DNA of 64,000 bases, from the NCBI GenBank assembly GCA_041745295.1, contig JBGTJE010000097.1, positions 124,001 to 188,000 of the forward strand. The letters run 5' to 3'. The notes below the pieces were generated by a model. It made no database searches. It saw only the letters and a list, made by a program, of their open reading frames with translations, and was not told the DNA's origin. Origin of the DNA: JANMEB01 sp041745295. GTDB taxonomy: Bacteria > Planctomycetota > Planctomycetia > Pirellulales > Pirellulaceae. The position numbers and the translations under genes are program-made. Below, piece after piece: positions 54,339 to 63,794 of the stretch (positions within the stretch are counted from its first letter, which is position 1; each line of letters starts with the position of its first letter).

Positions 54339-57300
54339 GTGCTGAGGACGGTGCAAAAGAAAATGCGAATGCGTGCGAAAGTAAACATCGACTCGAAAAC
54401 GAATTTGTCGCGATTGCCTCAGAGGGTGCAATGGCTATTGATTGTCGCAATGGCAATGGGGATGAACTATCTCGGCTACGACCAGGTGGCCATCGCATTT
54501 CAGACTGTTGGTTCTAAGGACAATGTGCCATCCGGAATCGAGTTTAACCGCGACATTCGCCCGATCTTGGCCGACCGATGTTATGCGTGCCACGGTCCGG
54601 ATAAGAACAAGCGCCAGGCCGAATTACGATTGGATACAAGCTTGGGTTTATTGGGGGATGGAGAAACACCTGGCGTTGTCGCGCCCAAAGACCCCGACGA
54701 GAGCGAGTTGATTCGACGCTTGGAATCGACAGATGACGAAGAGCGGATGCCGCCGCCTAATTCAAAAAAGGTCGTATCGTCTCAAGAAATCGAGTTGATT
54801 CGGCGGTGGGTCGAACAAGGGGCCACATGGCAAGGTCATTGGTCGTTCGAACCAATCCGTCGCCTTGACGCGCCTGCCGTCGATTTTGCAAAGTTCGAAT
54901 CCGGCGACTCTGTGCGCCGATTTGCCGAGACGCCGATCGATCGGTTTGTAATCGCGACTTTAGCCGCGAAGAACTTGCAACCCGCCAGTCCAGCCGACGC
55001 TCGTACATTGGCTCGACGCCTGCATCTGGACTTGTTGGGGTTGCCGCCAACGACACAACGTGTCGAGCAATTTGCCGCCGAGTTTGCTCGAGATTCGGCG
55101 GCGTACGAACGACTAGTGGACGAATTTCTCGCTTCGCCCCATTTTGGCGAACGGATGGCGATGTGGTGGTTGGACCTCGTACGCTACGCGGATAGCGTTG
55201 GCTATCACGGCGATCAATCGGTGAGCGTGTCACCGTATCGCGATTACGTGATCCGCGCGTTCAATCAAAACAAACCATTTGACGACTTTACGCGCGAACA
55301 ACTGGCCGGAGATTTGCTCGCCGACCCATCGACCGAAAAACTAATTGCCTCGGGCTACAACCGCTTGGGGATGATGAGTGCCGAAGGCGGCGTGCAAGAC
55401 AAAGAGTATCTTTCAAAGTACATCGCGGAGCGCGTCCGCAATGTGGGGGGCGCGTGGCTGGGGGTCACACTGGGTTGCTGCGAATGCCACGACCATAAAT
55501 TCGATCCGTTTAGCCAGCGGGATTTTTATTCGATGGAGGCATTCTTTGCCGACATCGAAGAAAAAGGTCTTTACTCGGGCGCCAACGACACCGGTGTTTG
55601 GGGCCCACAAATCCAAGTCCCGACGCCGGAGCAACTAGTCGAGCTGAATCGACTGGACGAGCAAATTCGCGGTATCCAAGCCCGCATGGCGAACGAGACG
55701 CCGGAGTTCGTGGCCGAACGTACGGCTTGGATGAGTCAAGTCGTGCCGTGGGTCGCGCTAAAGCCAGCCGAAACAAAATCGGCCAACGGCGCAACCTTGA
55801 CACTCCAGGCTGACCAATCGATTTTGGCGAGCGGCACGAGTCCAGACACCGACGTCTATACTCTGGAATTTACCGAGCTGCCAACAGAAACGACCGCCGT
55901 ACGCCTGGAGGTCCTCCCCGATGATTCGCTGCCGGCAAAAGGTCCCGGCCGAGCCAGCAACGGCAACTTCGTGCTTGGCGAATTGACGTTGTCCGTCCTT
56001 CCGGCTTCGTCCAGCGACGTCCTTCAAGACATACCCATCGCCGGTGCCAGCGCCACGTTTGAGCAGACGGATTCATCCAGTGACCATCCGCTGGGAAAAT
56101 TTGCCATTGAATCTGCGATTGACCATAACGAGTCAAGCGATTCGTGGGGCTGGGCGGTCGGCGGGCAAACGGGCCAAGGCAATCGCGCCGCGTTCGTTTT
56201 GAGCAAACCGCTGACGCTCGTTGCTGGATCTCGACTGCGGATTGAACTGAAGCAGAACTTCAAACAGAACCCGCAGCACACGCTGGGTCGGTTTAGGATT
56301 GACGCGACGTCCGAAAGTCCGCCAATCGTTGCGGCGAAGAATCCCCCACAGGAAATCGAAGCATTGCTGGTCGTTCCCGCCGCAGAACAAACCCCGGAAC
56401 AAACTCAAAAAGTAGTCGAATACTATCGATCGATTTCTCCGACGCTGGAGCCAGTGCGAAAGGAATTGGCCGAAACCACCGCCGCTCGAAAGAAATTGAA
56501 CGACTCGATTCCGACGACGTTAGTCACCAAGGCGTTGGAGCCGCGAGTCGTGCGGGTGTTGCATCGAGGAAACTGGATGGATGAAACGGGCGACGTAGTT
56601 TCGCCGACCGTGCCCATCGCATTAGGTGGGAGCTCAGAAAACACGTCGCGCCGATTGACGCGATTGGATCTCGCGGACTGGTTGGTTTCGGAGAAGAACG
56701 GGTTAACCGCGCGAGCCCTGTCAAATCGCTTGTGGAAATTGTTGTTTGGCGCGGGGTTGTCGGCGAATCTCGGTGACCTTGGCTCGCAGGGCGACTGGCC
56801 TTCGCATCCCGAGCTGCTCGATTGGCTCTCGAGCGAAATGATTCAGTCCGACTGGGACATGAAACACTTGATCAAAACGATGGTCATGAGCGAGACATAT
56901 CGGCAAGCTTCGGATGTGTCGGTCGAAGCAGCCGAGCATGACCCTTTCAATCGCTGGTTGTCCCATCAGGGTCGCTGGCGGCTGGATGCCGAAGTCGTGC
57001 GCGATGTCATTTTGGCCACCAGCGGATTGCTCAACGACAAAATCGGCGGGCCGAGCGCAAAACCCTTTCAGCCACTGGGGTATTGGGCTTATCTCAACTT
57101 TCCGCAGCGCGAATGGGAAACCGGAACCGGGTCCGACGTTTATCGACGTGGTTTGTACACGCATTGGCAGCGACAATATTTGCATCCCTCGCTCTCGGCT
57201 TTTGACGCGCCGAGCCGCGAAGAGTGCGTGGTCGATCGGCCTCGCTCGAACACACCCCTTCAAGCCTTGGCCTTGCTCAACGATCCAAGCTACGTGGAAT

Positions 57301-57599
57301 CGGCGAAAGCCTTGGCGGCGCGCATTGTGAGCGCAGGCGGCTCGACCGATTCCGATCGCATTGCTTGGGCTATCGGCGTCGTACTTACTCGACCGCCTCG
57401 CGAGGGCGAAGTCGACGTATTGCTTGCCCTATTAGCCAAGCATCGGAAAGCTTTTCAATCCGATGCCGAGGCCGTAGATAAACTGCAAAAAGTCGGGCCG
57501 TTTCGGCCAACCGAAAAAATCGAGCCGGCCGAATGGATGGCTTGGACCAGCGTCGCCCGCGCACTTTTAAACCTGCACGAAACAATCACGAGAAATTAG
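54339..57599 (+). CDS. Planctomycete cytochrome protein: PSCyt1-DUF1549-DUF1553, second copy (1086 aa)
   Basis: GTG start at 54339; an ATG at 54363 is equally plausible. One membrane or signal segment (WLLIVAMAMGMNYLGY). CYACHGPDKNKRQAELRLD carries the PSCyt1 CxxCH haem site, and GCCECHDHKFDPF in DUF1549 carries a second. DUF1553 near the end has NRLWKLLFGAGLSANLGDLG and NTPLQALALLNDPSYVES. Compared with 11118-14789 it lacks the ~140-residue PA14-like insertion in the middle. The DUF1501 partner lies 145 bp downstream, with a dispersed repeat between, so coupling is looser than in the first pair. Confidence 0.93.
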   Translation: MLRTVQKKMRMRAKVNIDSKTNLSRLPQRVQWLLIVAMAMGMNYLGYDQVAIAFQTVGSKDNVPSGIEFNRDIRPILADRCYACHGPDKNKRQAELRLDTSLGLLGDGETPGVVAPKDPDESELIRRLESTDDEERMPPPNSKKVVSSQEIELIRRWVEQGATWQGHWSFEPIRRLDAPAVDFAKFESGDSVRRFAETPIDRFVIATLAAKNLQPASPADARTLARRLHLDLLGLPPTTQRVEQFAAEFARDSAAYERLVDEFLASPHFGERMAMWWLDLVRYADSVGYHGDQSVSVSPYRDYVIRAFNQNKPFDDFTREQLAGDLLADPSTEKLIASGYNRLGMMSAEGGVQDKEYLSKYIAERVRNVGGAWLGVTLGCCECHDHKFDPFSQRDFYSMEAFFADIEEKGLYSGANDTGVWGPQIQVPTPEQLVELNRLDEQIRGIQARMANETPEFVAERTAWMSQVVPWVALKPAETKSANGATLTLQADQSILASGTSPDTDVYTLEFTELPTETTAVRLEVLPDDSLPAKGPGRASNGNFVLGELTLSVLPASSSDVLQDIPIAGASATFEQTDSSSDHPLGKFAIESAIDHNESSDSWGWAVGGQTGQGNRAAFVLSKPLTLVAGSRLRIELKQNFKQNPQHTLGRFRIDATSESPPIVAAKNPPQEIEALLVVPAAEQTPEQTQKVVEYYRSISPTLEPVRKELAETTAARKKLNDSIPTTLVTKALEPRVVRVLHRGNWMDETGDVVSPTVPIALGGSSENTSRRLTRLDLADWLVSEKNGLTARALSNRLWKLLFGAGLSANLGDLGSQGDWPSHPELLDWLSSEMIQSDWDMKHLIKTMVMSETYRQASDVSVEAAEHDPFNRWLSHQGRWRLDAEVVRDVILATSGLLNDKIGGPSAKPFQPLGYWAYLNFPQREWETGTGSDVYRRGLYTHWQRQYLHPSLSAFDAPSREECVVDRPRSNTPLQALALLNDPSYVESAKALAARIVSAGGSTDSDRIAWAIGVVLTRPPREGEVDVLLALLAKHRKAFQSDAEAVDKLQKVGPFRPTEKIEPAEWMAWTSVARALLNLHETITRN

Positions 57600-57612
57600 A
57601 CCCAAATCCCTC

Positions 57613-57653
57613 GTCATTCCGGGCTGAGACCCGGAATCCATCCCCATGGATGG
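57613..57653. repeat. Dispersed repeat (CATTCCGGGCTGAGACCCGG type)
   Basis: One of at least seven copies in the window (also 10749, 20843, 21035, 36221, 50974, 51132). The core CCGGG-CTGAGA-CCCGG is a small hairpin, followed by AATCCATC and an ATGGAT half-palindrome. It sits between the PSCyt and DUF1501 genes, inside a probable operon. Confidence 0.8.
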
Positions 57654-57744
57654 AGAAGCCATGTTTCACGTCACATTTGAACCTGGTTTCCCACATTTGC
57701 AGGAATGACTACGTTGCCTTACTCGTTGTTGTGAGAATCGTCCC

Positions 57745-59151
57745 ATGCTCTGGATGCCACCGTCAATCGCCCGCCGAACATTTCTGTACCGCAGCGGAAT
57801 CAGTGTCGGCGCCATGGCCCTTGGAGGTTTGTTCAAACAATCCGCTCTAGCTCGGAATGTTGGCGGCGAATCCGGCCGCATTCCGCCCAAAGCCAAACGA
57901 GTGATCTGGCTGTACATGGCGGGTGGAATGAGTCACCTCGACACGTTCGATCACAAGCCCGAGTTAGCAAAGCTCGACGGCCAACCCATGCCGGAATCGA
58001 TCACCAAAGGTCAGCAGATCGCGCAGCTTCAAGGCCAAGCTCTGCGCTGCTTCGCGCCGCAACACCCTTTTCAGAAATGGGGCCAGTCGGGCCATGAAAT
58101 CAGTTCGATATGGCCCAAGCTCGCAGGATCCTGTGCGGACGATTTATGCATCGTCAAATCGCTTTTCACGGAGGCAATCAACCACGATCCCGCACACACG
58201 TTTATGAATACGGGTTCGATGATTTCGGGCCGGCCCGCCATGGGTTCCTGGCTTTGGTACGGCTTGGGTGCAGAAACCGAAGAGCTACCTGGCTTTGTCG
58301 TCATGGTCTCGACGGGACAATATGGCCAAAAGCAGCCGATCGCCGCCAGGCAATGGCACTCTGGCTTTCTCCCCAGCCGCTTTCAAGGCGTCGAATTCCG
58401 AAGCACGGGTGATCCCGTCATGTACGTCTCGCGTCCCGATGGAGTCGCTCAGCAAAATCAACGCGATATCGTCGATGCCGTTTCCAAACTCAATGAGCTC
58501 AATGCCCGAAATTCAAAAGACCCAGAAATTGCCTCCCGAATCAGCCAGTATGAGATGGCGTTCCGCATGCAGACCAGCGTCCCGAACTTGATGAACATTC
58601 AGGACGAACCGCAACATATTCTGGACTTATACGGCACCAAAGGGGGCGACGGAAGTTTTGCCGCCAATTGCTTACTCGCTCGGCGTCTAGCGGAACGAGG
58701 CGTGCGATTCATCCAACTCTATCATCGCGATTGGGACCATCATGGCAGCATCAAGTCTCACATCGCGGGTTCCGCGGCCGAAGTCGATCAAGGAGCTGCT
58801 GCGTTGATCGCCGATCTGAAGCAGCGCGGGATGTTGGAGGACACGATCGTCGTCTTTGGTTCCGAATTCGGGCGAACGCCGATGGCTCAAGGCGATGGTC
58901 GCGATCACCACTTGGCTGGTTTCTCGATGTGGCTGGCCGGCGGCGGCTTTAAACCCGGGATGAGTTACGGCGCCACAGATGATTTGGGCTATCACGCGAC
59001 GGAAAATCGCGTCTCGGTGCACGACTTACACGCCACGATGTTGCACCAATTGGGAATCGAGCACTCGGGCTTCACGTTCAAATTCCAAGGCCTGGATTCA
59101 CGGCTCACCGGCGTCGAACCGGCGCAAGTCATCGAGCCGATCATCGCGTAG
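57745..59151 (+). CDS. DUF1501 family protein, second copy
   Basis: 468 aa. The N-terminus (SIARRTFLYRSGISVGAMAL) is a twin-arginine-type signal. DUF1501 motifs as in 14806-16275: AKRVIWLYMAGGMSHLDTFD, LARRLAERGVRFIQLYHRDW, VVFGSEFGRTPMAQ and HDLHATMLHQLGIEHSGFTF. The ligand-like His and Asp positions match between the two copies. It is the partner of the PSCyt gene upstream. Exported, function unknown. Confidence 0.93.
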   Translation: MLWMPPSIARRTFLYRSGISVGAMALGGLFKQSALARNVGGESGRIPPKAKRVIWLYMAGGMSHLDTFDHKPELAKLDGQPMPESITKGQQIAQLQGQALRCFAPQHPFQKWGQSGHEISSIWPKLAGSCADDLCIVKSLFTEAINHDPAHTFMNTGSMISGRPAMGSWLWYGLGAETEELPGFVVMVSTGQYGQKQPIAARQWHSGFLPSRFQGVEFRSTGDPVMYVSRPDGVAQQNQRDIVDAVSKLNELNARNSKDPEIASRISQYEMAFRMQTSVPNLMNIQDEPQHILDLYGTKGGDGSFAANCLLARRLAERGVRFIQLYHRDWDHHGSIKSHIAGSAAEVDQGAAALIADLKQRGMLEDTIVVFGSEFGRTPMAQGDGRDHHLAGFSMWLAGGGFKPGMSYGATDDLGYHATENRVSVHDLHATMLHQLGIEHSGFTFKFQGLDSRLTGVEPAQVIEPIIA

Positions 59152-59453
59152 CGTTCTGTAATGTTCCCTCGCCCCCGCTTCGGGGGAGAGGGCAGGGTGA
59201 GGGAACGCTTTCCCAATTTGGTGGGGCAATGCGATCTTTGGTAGGGTGGGACGAGTCTTCGAGTCCCACCAAATTCCCGTGGCGTTCAAAATTTTCCGCA
59301 CTTCATTGGTGGGACTCGCATGCGAACATTTGCCGGGGATCACGTTTTGACTTGGCAACCACAGACTGGAAATTCCGTCTCGGTGAATTCTTCGCATGCT
59401 TGTCGCACCCTACAAGAATGCTCGGCACACAACGCAGCTTGCTGGGGGTAATC
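59152..59453. other. Intergenic region between convergent genes with two repeat elements
   Basis: At 59164-59206 a hairpin repeat (TTCCCTCGCCCCCG...CGGGGGAGAGGGC...GAGGGAA) directly follows the DUF1501 stop and could terminate transcription. From 59241 to about 59320 is the GGGTGGGACGAGTC...GAGTCCCACC inverted repeat, also present upstream of purC. No gene. Confidence 0.65.
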
Positions 59454-60464
59454 TCACTTAATCCCCACGACCATCGAATCGGGGCCAACCAAATGCTCGA
59501 CGCGGGTTTCGTGAAACCCTGCCTCCTTCATCCAATTGCAGCAGTCCGCTCCGGTGTAATCGAATCCAGCCGATGTCTCGATCAGCATATTCAAACTCAT
59601 CAGCAACCCAAAAGCATTCGTGCCGCGGTCGTCGTCAATGATCGAGTCATAGACGACCAACGCGCCTCCGCGCGGAATCGCGTCATAGGCTTTGCGAATC
59701 AAAGTTTGCTTTTCGTCCAAGCTCCAATCATGCAAGATATGTCCCATCAGAACCACATCGACGCTCGGCAGCGGCTCTTTGAAGAAATCACCGGCCGCAA
59801 ACCGGAGCCGGCTCGACAGATTATTTTCCGAGACATAGTCCGTGAACGCAGGGCCCGCTTGTTCAAGGTCAAAACCGATCCCAGAAAGATGCGGATTTGC
59901 CTTGGCAATCTGCACTGCCAAGTCCCCTTGGGCCGTGCCCACATCGACAAACGTGCGATACTCTGACCAGGGAAATTGCTTGGCGATGCTGAGGTTCGCA
60001 CCGCGACTGATCCCCGACATGGCCCGCAGGAATTCCTTTAAGCGTTTGGGATCCGAGTAGATCGCCGCAAAAAAATCGCCGCCGCCATGCTTGGCCTCGT
60101 TTTGCTTTTCGCCCGTGTGCAACGCCTCGGTTAAATAGCTCCAAAATGGATAAAGCCGATTGTTGGCCATCTCCAGGATGCCGCCAATGTACGACGGCTT
60201 TTTTTTATCCAAGTACATCTCCGTGGCCGGCGTATTGGAATAGACCCCTCCCTTTCGTTCCAAAAACCCCAGTGCGACGAGCGCGTCGAGAAAATCCCGC
60301 GCCGATCGAGCATGCAGATTGAGCCGCGTTCGCACGTCCTCGAGATCTCCCGGCCGTCGGGCCAATTCCGTAAATAATCCGATTTCTACGGCGCTCAAGA
60401 GCGTTTTGGACGCCCAAAACCCGAGCCCTACTTCCATGATTTTTTCAGGTGTCGGATGATCCAT
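59454..60464 (-). CDS. SAM-dependent O-methyltransferase-like protein
   Basis: 336 aa. Acetylserotonin/hydroxyneurosporene O-methyltransferase type. The N-terminal winged-helix dimerisation domain (ASKTLLSAVEIGLFTELARR, LNLHARSARDFLDALVALGF) precedes a Rossmann methyltransferase domain with FVDVGTAQGDLAVQIAKANP as the SAM loop, DVVLMGHILHDWSLDEKQTL containing the usual catalytic His, and GGALVVYDSIIDDD. Cytoplasmic. The substrate is unknown. A single leftward gene; the cupin gene further right is on the same strand after 112 bp. Confidence 0.9.
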   Translation of the reverse strand: MDHPTPEKIMEVGLGFWASKTLLSAVEIGLFTELARRPGDLEDVRTRLNLHARSARDFLDALVALGFLERKGGVYSNTPATEMYLDKKKPSYIGGILEMANNRLYPFWSYLTEALHTGEKQNEAKHGGGDFFAAIYSDPKRLKEFLRAMSGISRGANLSIAKQFPWSEYRTFVDVGTAQGDLAVQIAKANPHLSGIGFDLEQAGPAFTDYVSENNLSSRLRFAAGDFFKEPLPSVDVVLMGHILHDWSLDEKQTLIRKAYDAIPRGGALVVYDSIIDDDRGTNAFGLLMSLNMLIETSAGFDYTGADCCNWMKEAGFHETRVEHLVGPDSMVVGIK

Positions 60465-60576
60465 TTTTCACCATTAGTTCGATTCCTATTTCGATTGCGT
60501 TGAACAACAGCCTACCAAATCTAGAACTTCGCGTTAACGACCGTGTTAGATTCGCCCTGTGAGTGCCGTGTTGCTC

Positions 60577-60987
60577 CTATTGGCTTCCTTTTCGCCACAA
60601 ATATTGCTCATCCGTGACCTGTTCCATCCAGTCGGCGTTCTTGCCGTCGGCCTTTTCGACGATGGCGATGTGTGTCATGGCGGTCGTCGCTGTTGCCCCG
60701 TGCCAGTGCTTTTCACTCGCCGGAAACCAGACCACATCGCCGGGGCGGATTTCCTCGACTGGACCGCCCCAACATTGCGCCCAGCCGCAGCCAGCAGTCA
60801 CGATTAAGGTCTGCCCGAGCGGATGCGTGTGCCAAGCGGTCCGGGCACCCGGCTCAAACGTGACGCTGGCGCAAAAGACGCGCGCCGGCTCAGGTGCATC
60901 GAATAGCGACTCGATTCGGACCGAACCGGTGAAGTAATCCGCCACTCCATTTCGGGAAGGCCGCGAACCACTTCTTTTAATCTCCAT
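60577..60987 (-). CDS. Cupin-domain protein
   Basis: 136 aa from the ATG at 60987, with AAGGTG upstream; the frame is open to 61107 but that part looks non-coding. A single cupin barrel: ARTAWHTHPLGQTLIVTAGC gives the HxH...Q metal site of motif 1, and IRPGDVVWFPASEKHWHGA gives motif 2 with its His. It resembles the small manganese cupins near carboxymuconolactone decarboxylase and hydroxynitrile lyase types. The function is not fixed by the fold. Confidence 0.88.
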   Translation of the reverse strand: MEIKRSGSRPSRNGVADYFTGSVRIESLFDAPEPARVFCASVTFEPGARTAWHTHPLGQTLIVTAGCGWAQCWGGPVEEIRPGDVVWFPASEKHWHGATATTAMTHIAIVEKADGKNADWMEQVTDEQYLWRKGSQ

Positions 60988-61319
60988 TTGGTCACCTTGT
61001 CTTTTGTTGGGCGGAATCGCTCGGACACGACAGCCTGCCGACGGCCGCATGAAGTGGAATCCAGCATTCTGGCGCGCCTTCCAAGTTTTTGCAGCGAAAC
61101 TCGTCATCCCGGCGCGCCGGGACGGCCCAAAAATATAGCGAATTCGGCTACGTCACACACTAGACGACGTGAAAACTGCTCCAGAGAAACGAACCCGTTG
61201 CATTCCATCTCTTCGGCAGTATTCTACGCGGATGATTTGGCTCGGCGGGAACCGAGGCCGAAATTGGAAAGCAATCAATTGGATACTCGACAATGTTCGC
61301 TGACTCAGGATTTTCAAAA
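60988..61319. other. Intergenic region between divergent cupin genes
   Basis: 332 bp. A perfect 16-base palindrome TCCCGGCGCGCCGGGA lies at 61107-61122, followed by a fragment of the GCGAATTCGGCTACGTCA repeat. Promoters of both cupin genes should be here. No gene seen. Confidence 0.5.
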
Positions 61320-61697
61320 ATGACTGACAATGCGACATTGTATCGTTGGGCGGAGTTGCTGGTGGATCATCCGACGGACTTGATCGATCGACGCCGAATT
61401 ATTGGCGAGCGGATGATGATCTCGCACGTCACCTTGCACAAAGGGTTCCACGTCCCCCTGCACTCGCATGAGAACGAGCAGTTTGCCGTCGTTCTCTCGG
61501 GCCGCGTCCGATTTTCGCTTGTCGACCGGCAATCCGGCCAGCCATACGATCTTGTCCTTGGCCCAGGTGAAGTTCTACGGCTCCCCAGTCACGTCGTTCA
61601 CGGCGCTTCAGCGGAAGAGACTAGCCTAATCCTTGATCTCTTCAGTCCCATCAGCGAGACCACGGGGGTTGACGTCCCCAAGGTCGAGCGTGCCTGA
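61320..61697 (+). CDS. Cupin-domain protein, second
   Basis: 125 aa from the ATG at 61320, with AGGA nine bases upstream; ATG 61293 is in frame but weaker. Cupin motif 1 is FHVPLHSHENEQFAVVLSGR (HxH plus Glu), and motif 2 is LGPGEVLRLPSHVVHGASAE. It resembles the single-domain cupins used as sensors or small metalloenzymes. It is divergent from the first cupin and only distantly similar to it. Substrate unknown. Confidence 0.88.
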   Translation: MTDNATLYRWAELLVDHPTDLIDRRRIIGERMMISHVTLHKGFHVPLHSHENEQFAVVLSGRVRFSLVDRQSGQPYDLVLGPGEVLRLPSHVVHGASAEETSLILDLFSPISETTGVDVPKVERA

Positions 61698-61733
61698 GTG
61701 GAAAAGGGGGAAAGGAAAGGGGGAAAGGGGGGG

Positions 61734-61881
61734 AAAGGGGACAGGTACATATATTAGGAGTCTGAACGCCTCGATTGAGGAAGTGTTAGAGCGTTTCGCC
61801 GGGCGAAATTCTGGTATTTCGCGGCGTGCGGAAAGTCTACCGTTCGTCCCCGCTCGCGCAATATATGTACCTGTCCCCTTT
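61734..61881. repeat. MITE-like element with perfect 22-bp inverted ends
   Basis: Ends 61734-61755 (AAAGGGGACAGGTACATATA plus TT) and 61860-61881 are exact reverse complements around a 104-bp centre. A G/A-rich run (GGGGGAAAGG repeats, 61704-61740) precedes it. GGGGACAGGTAC ends of this kind often flank REP-type or small non-autonomous elements. There is no transposase inside. It sits between convergent genes. Confidence 0.75.
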
Positions 61882-61899
61882 TCTACTTCGCGCTGCCAG

Positions 61900-63120
61900 C
61901 TATGGAAATGATCGCTTTCCGTGCAAGAGCCAACCTACCGGCGTGTATCGAACGAACACAACATAGGTTGCCATGCAAAACAAAAACGTAGCGATCAACG
62001 TGACCGATAGCTTGAGCCAAACGTTCCACCCCAATGGAATGAATAGCGTTTGCAGAAAAAGGACGATCGGCAAATGGATTAGATAAACCCAATACGAGGA
62101 ATCCGCCAAGAACCTGAGTCTCGCGCTAGGCCTCGATAGGAATTGCTTGCCGAGGAGGAGCGACGCCGCGGTCAAAGCTACCGACAGATATGCCGTCAGC
62201 ACGCATGAAATGCCCTGTCTCCAGAGAGGGAGCGGCTTGGGTTCTTGTAGCAACGAAGTTAAGTCCAAAACGGGCATGGACCAATAGTACGGAATGAAAA
62301 GCAACAGGCTCCCTGCGACGATGTACCAAAGATATGGACGCAATTTTTCGAGCGACTGCTCGCGCCCATGCCATTGCCAGCCTGCCAAATAGAACGGGCC
62401 GTAGAAGGCAAATGGCCACCACGTCGGAACGAATGATTCTGGCCCCGGCAAAGGAACTCCGCCCCCGAAAACCCCTGGTAACAAAATCAGCGGTGCCAGG
62501 GCAAGTAGCCAAGGCTGCCTTAACACCCTTGGCACTTTGGGAATTGGGAATCGCGAGGCGACTGCTCCGATCAACGTGAACAAGATCAAGTAATAGAGAA
62601 ACCAGAGATGCATCGTCCCCGGCGCCGCCCCACTCGTTGAACTGGAACTCTGCTTGCTCGCCTCCGCGATCAGCCCCATCAATCCGCGGGGCTCCTCCAC
62701 ATACGAAAGTCCAAACACAATCAGGATCGTCATGGCGGCCAACAAGAACGGATAAAAGAGCAGGAACGGAAACACGAGGCGGATCATGCGCTGCCACAGC
62801 ATCCGCTTCGTCCCGCTGCGCACCAGGACCAGTTTGGCAAAATAGCCCGCAATGAGAAAAAACAGCGCCATGCGAAACAAGTGAACAAACCAGATTGCAG
62901 CGTCGATCGCCACGCTCGATTGCGGATCCGTGGCCAGCCAAAAAGTCTGAGCCGGATGGGCATAGGCGAACGCCCCGTGCAGAAACACGCCGAACATCAT
63001 GGCGAATGCGCGCAGGTTGTCCAAATAGTGAATTCGCTCGGAACTTTTGCTCGTTCTTCTCGTCGCTGGACGCGCGATCGACGAAAGTGAACCAGGTTCC
63101 TTCGCCAATACGCTTACCAT
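61900..63120 (-). CDS. Acyltransferase family 3 integral membrane protein
   Basis: 406 aa, about ten membrane segments. The signature RIHYLDNLRAFAMMFGVFLH near residue 30 gives the conserved Arg and catalytic-type His of the OpgC/OafA/NodX group, which acylates sugars or glucans at the membrane (usually with acetyl or succinyl). GAAPGTMHLWFLYYLILFTL and FLADSSYWVYLIHLPIVLFL are further family segments. Its ATG overlaps the stop of the permease gene upstream (TAATG), so translation is coupled to the ABC-2 exporter. That suggests acylation of an exported glycan or lipid, or simple co-regulation. Confidence 0.9.
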   Translation of the reverse strand: MVSVLAKEPGSLSSIARPATRRTSKSSERIHYLDNLRAFAMMFGVFLHGAFAYAHPAQTFWLATDPQSSVAIDAAIWFVHLFRMALFFLIAGYFAKLVLVRSGTKRMLWQRMIRLVFPFLLFYPFLLAAMTILIVFGLSYVEEPRGLMGLIAEASKQSSSSTSGAAPGTMHLWFLYYLILFTLIGAVASRFPIPKVPRVLRQPWLLALAPLILLPGVFGGGVPLPGPESFVPTWWPFAFYGPFYLAGWQWHGREQSLEKLRPYLWYIVAGSLLLFIPYYWSMPVLDLTSLLQEPKPLPLWRQGISCVLTAYLSVALTAASLLLGKQFLSRPSARLRFLADSSYWVYLIHLPIVLFLQTLFIPLGWNVWLKLSVTLIATFLFCMATYVVFVRYTPVGWLLHGKRSFP

Positions 63121-63794
63121 TAGATCAGGTCCCGTTTGCGAGTTTGAACGAACAATGCAATGACCAATGATCCCACGATCAAAATGATTTCCACTGCGAG
63201 AATTTGCAGCACTACAGGGGGCCAGGACAATACGTCACTCTTGGAAATGGCCAATATCGTTGGGTCGGCGAATAGCTTCATCATGAAGACATTGAGCAAA
63301 ACGTTGCCGGCCACCATAACGCAGATGGTCCAGCCAACGGACTCGGTGACGACCGCGACCATCAATTGGATCATGAAGGAAGCCAGCAAGAAGAAAAAGA
63401 TCGCCGGCAGGGCCACCATGGATCCTTGCTTGGCCCAAGGAAGTACAAAAGTGAAAATCATCGTGCACGCAAACATCCCTAGCCACGGAATCAAATACGT
63501 GGTCAACACGACTGCAATTTTGGCGAGCGAGTAGTCCAATAGGCTGACGGGCAGGCTCATCACAAACACCCTCGTGTGGTCCGTGGTTTCCGCCAGCAAC
63601 AAATGCCCGATCAAGTGGATGCCGGAGGCGATGGCAACTGTCAGAACCAGGATAAAACCGACAAAGCCAATGGTCGGGTTGGGGATGCCGGCCAATATGG
63701 AGCTGCCCAATCCCGCCGCGAAATAGGCAAACAACGGCCGCCGACTGAGAAACAAGTCTTTCAAAAACAGGATTTGGATGGCTTGGACGTTCAT
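63120..63794 (-). CDS. ABC-2-type transporter permease
   Basis: 224 aa, six predicted membrane segments and little else, the plan of ABC-2 permeases: IQILFLKDLFLSRRPLFAYF, LGSSILAGIPNPTIGFVGFI, ETTDHTRVFVMSLPVSLLDY, and a C-terminal FVQTRKRDLI. It overlaps the ATP-binding gene upstream by one base (TAATG) and the acyltransferase gene downstream likewise, so the three form one operon on this strand. Exports an unknown substrate. Confidence 0.85.
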   Translation of the reverse strand: MNVQAIQILFLKDLFLSRRPLFAYFAAGLGSSILAGIPNPTIGFVGFILVLTVAIASGIHLIGHLLLAETTDHTRVFVMSLPVSLLDYSLAKIAVVLTTYLIPWLGMFACTMIFTFVLPWAKQGSMVALPAIFFFLLASFMIQLMVAVVTESVGWTICVMVAGNVLLNVFMMKLFADPTILAISKSDVLSWPPVVLQILAVEIILIVGSLVIALFVQTRKRDLI

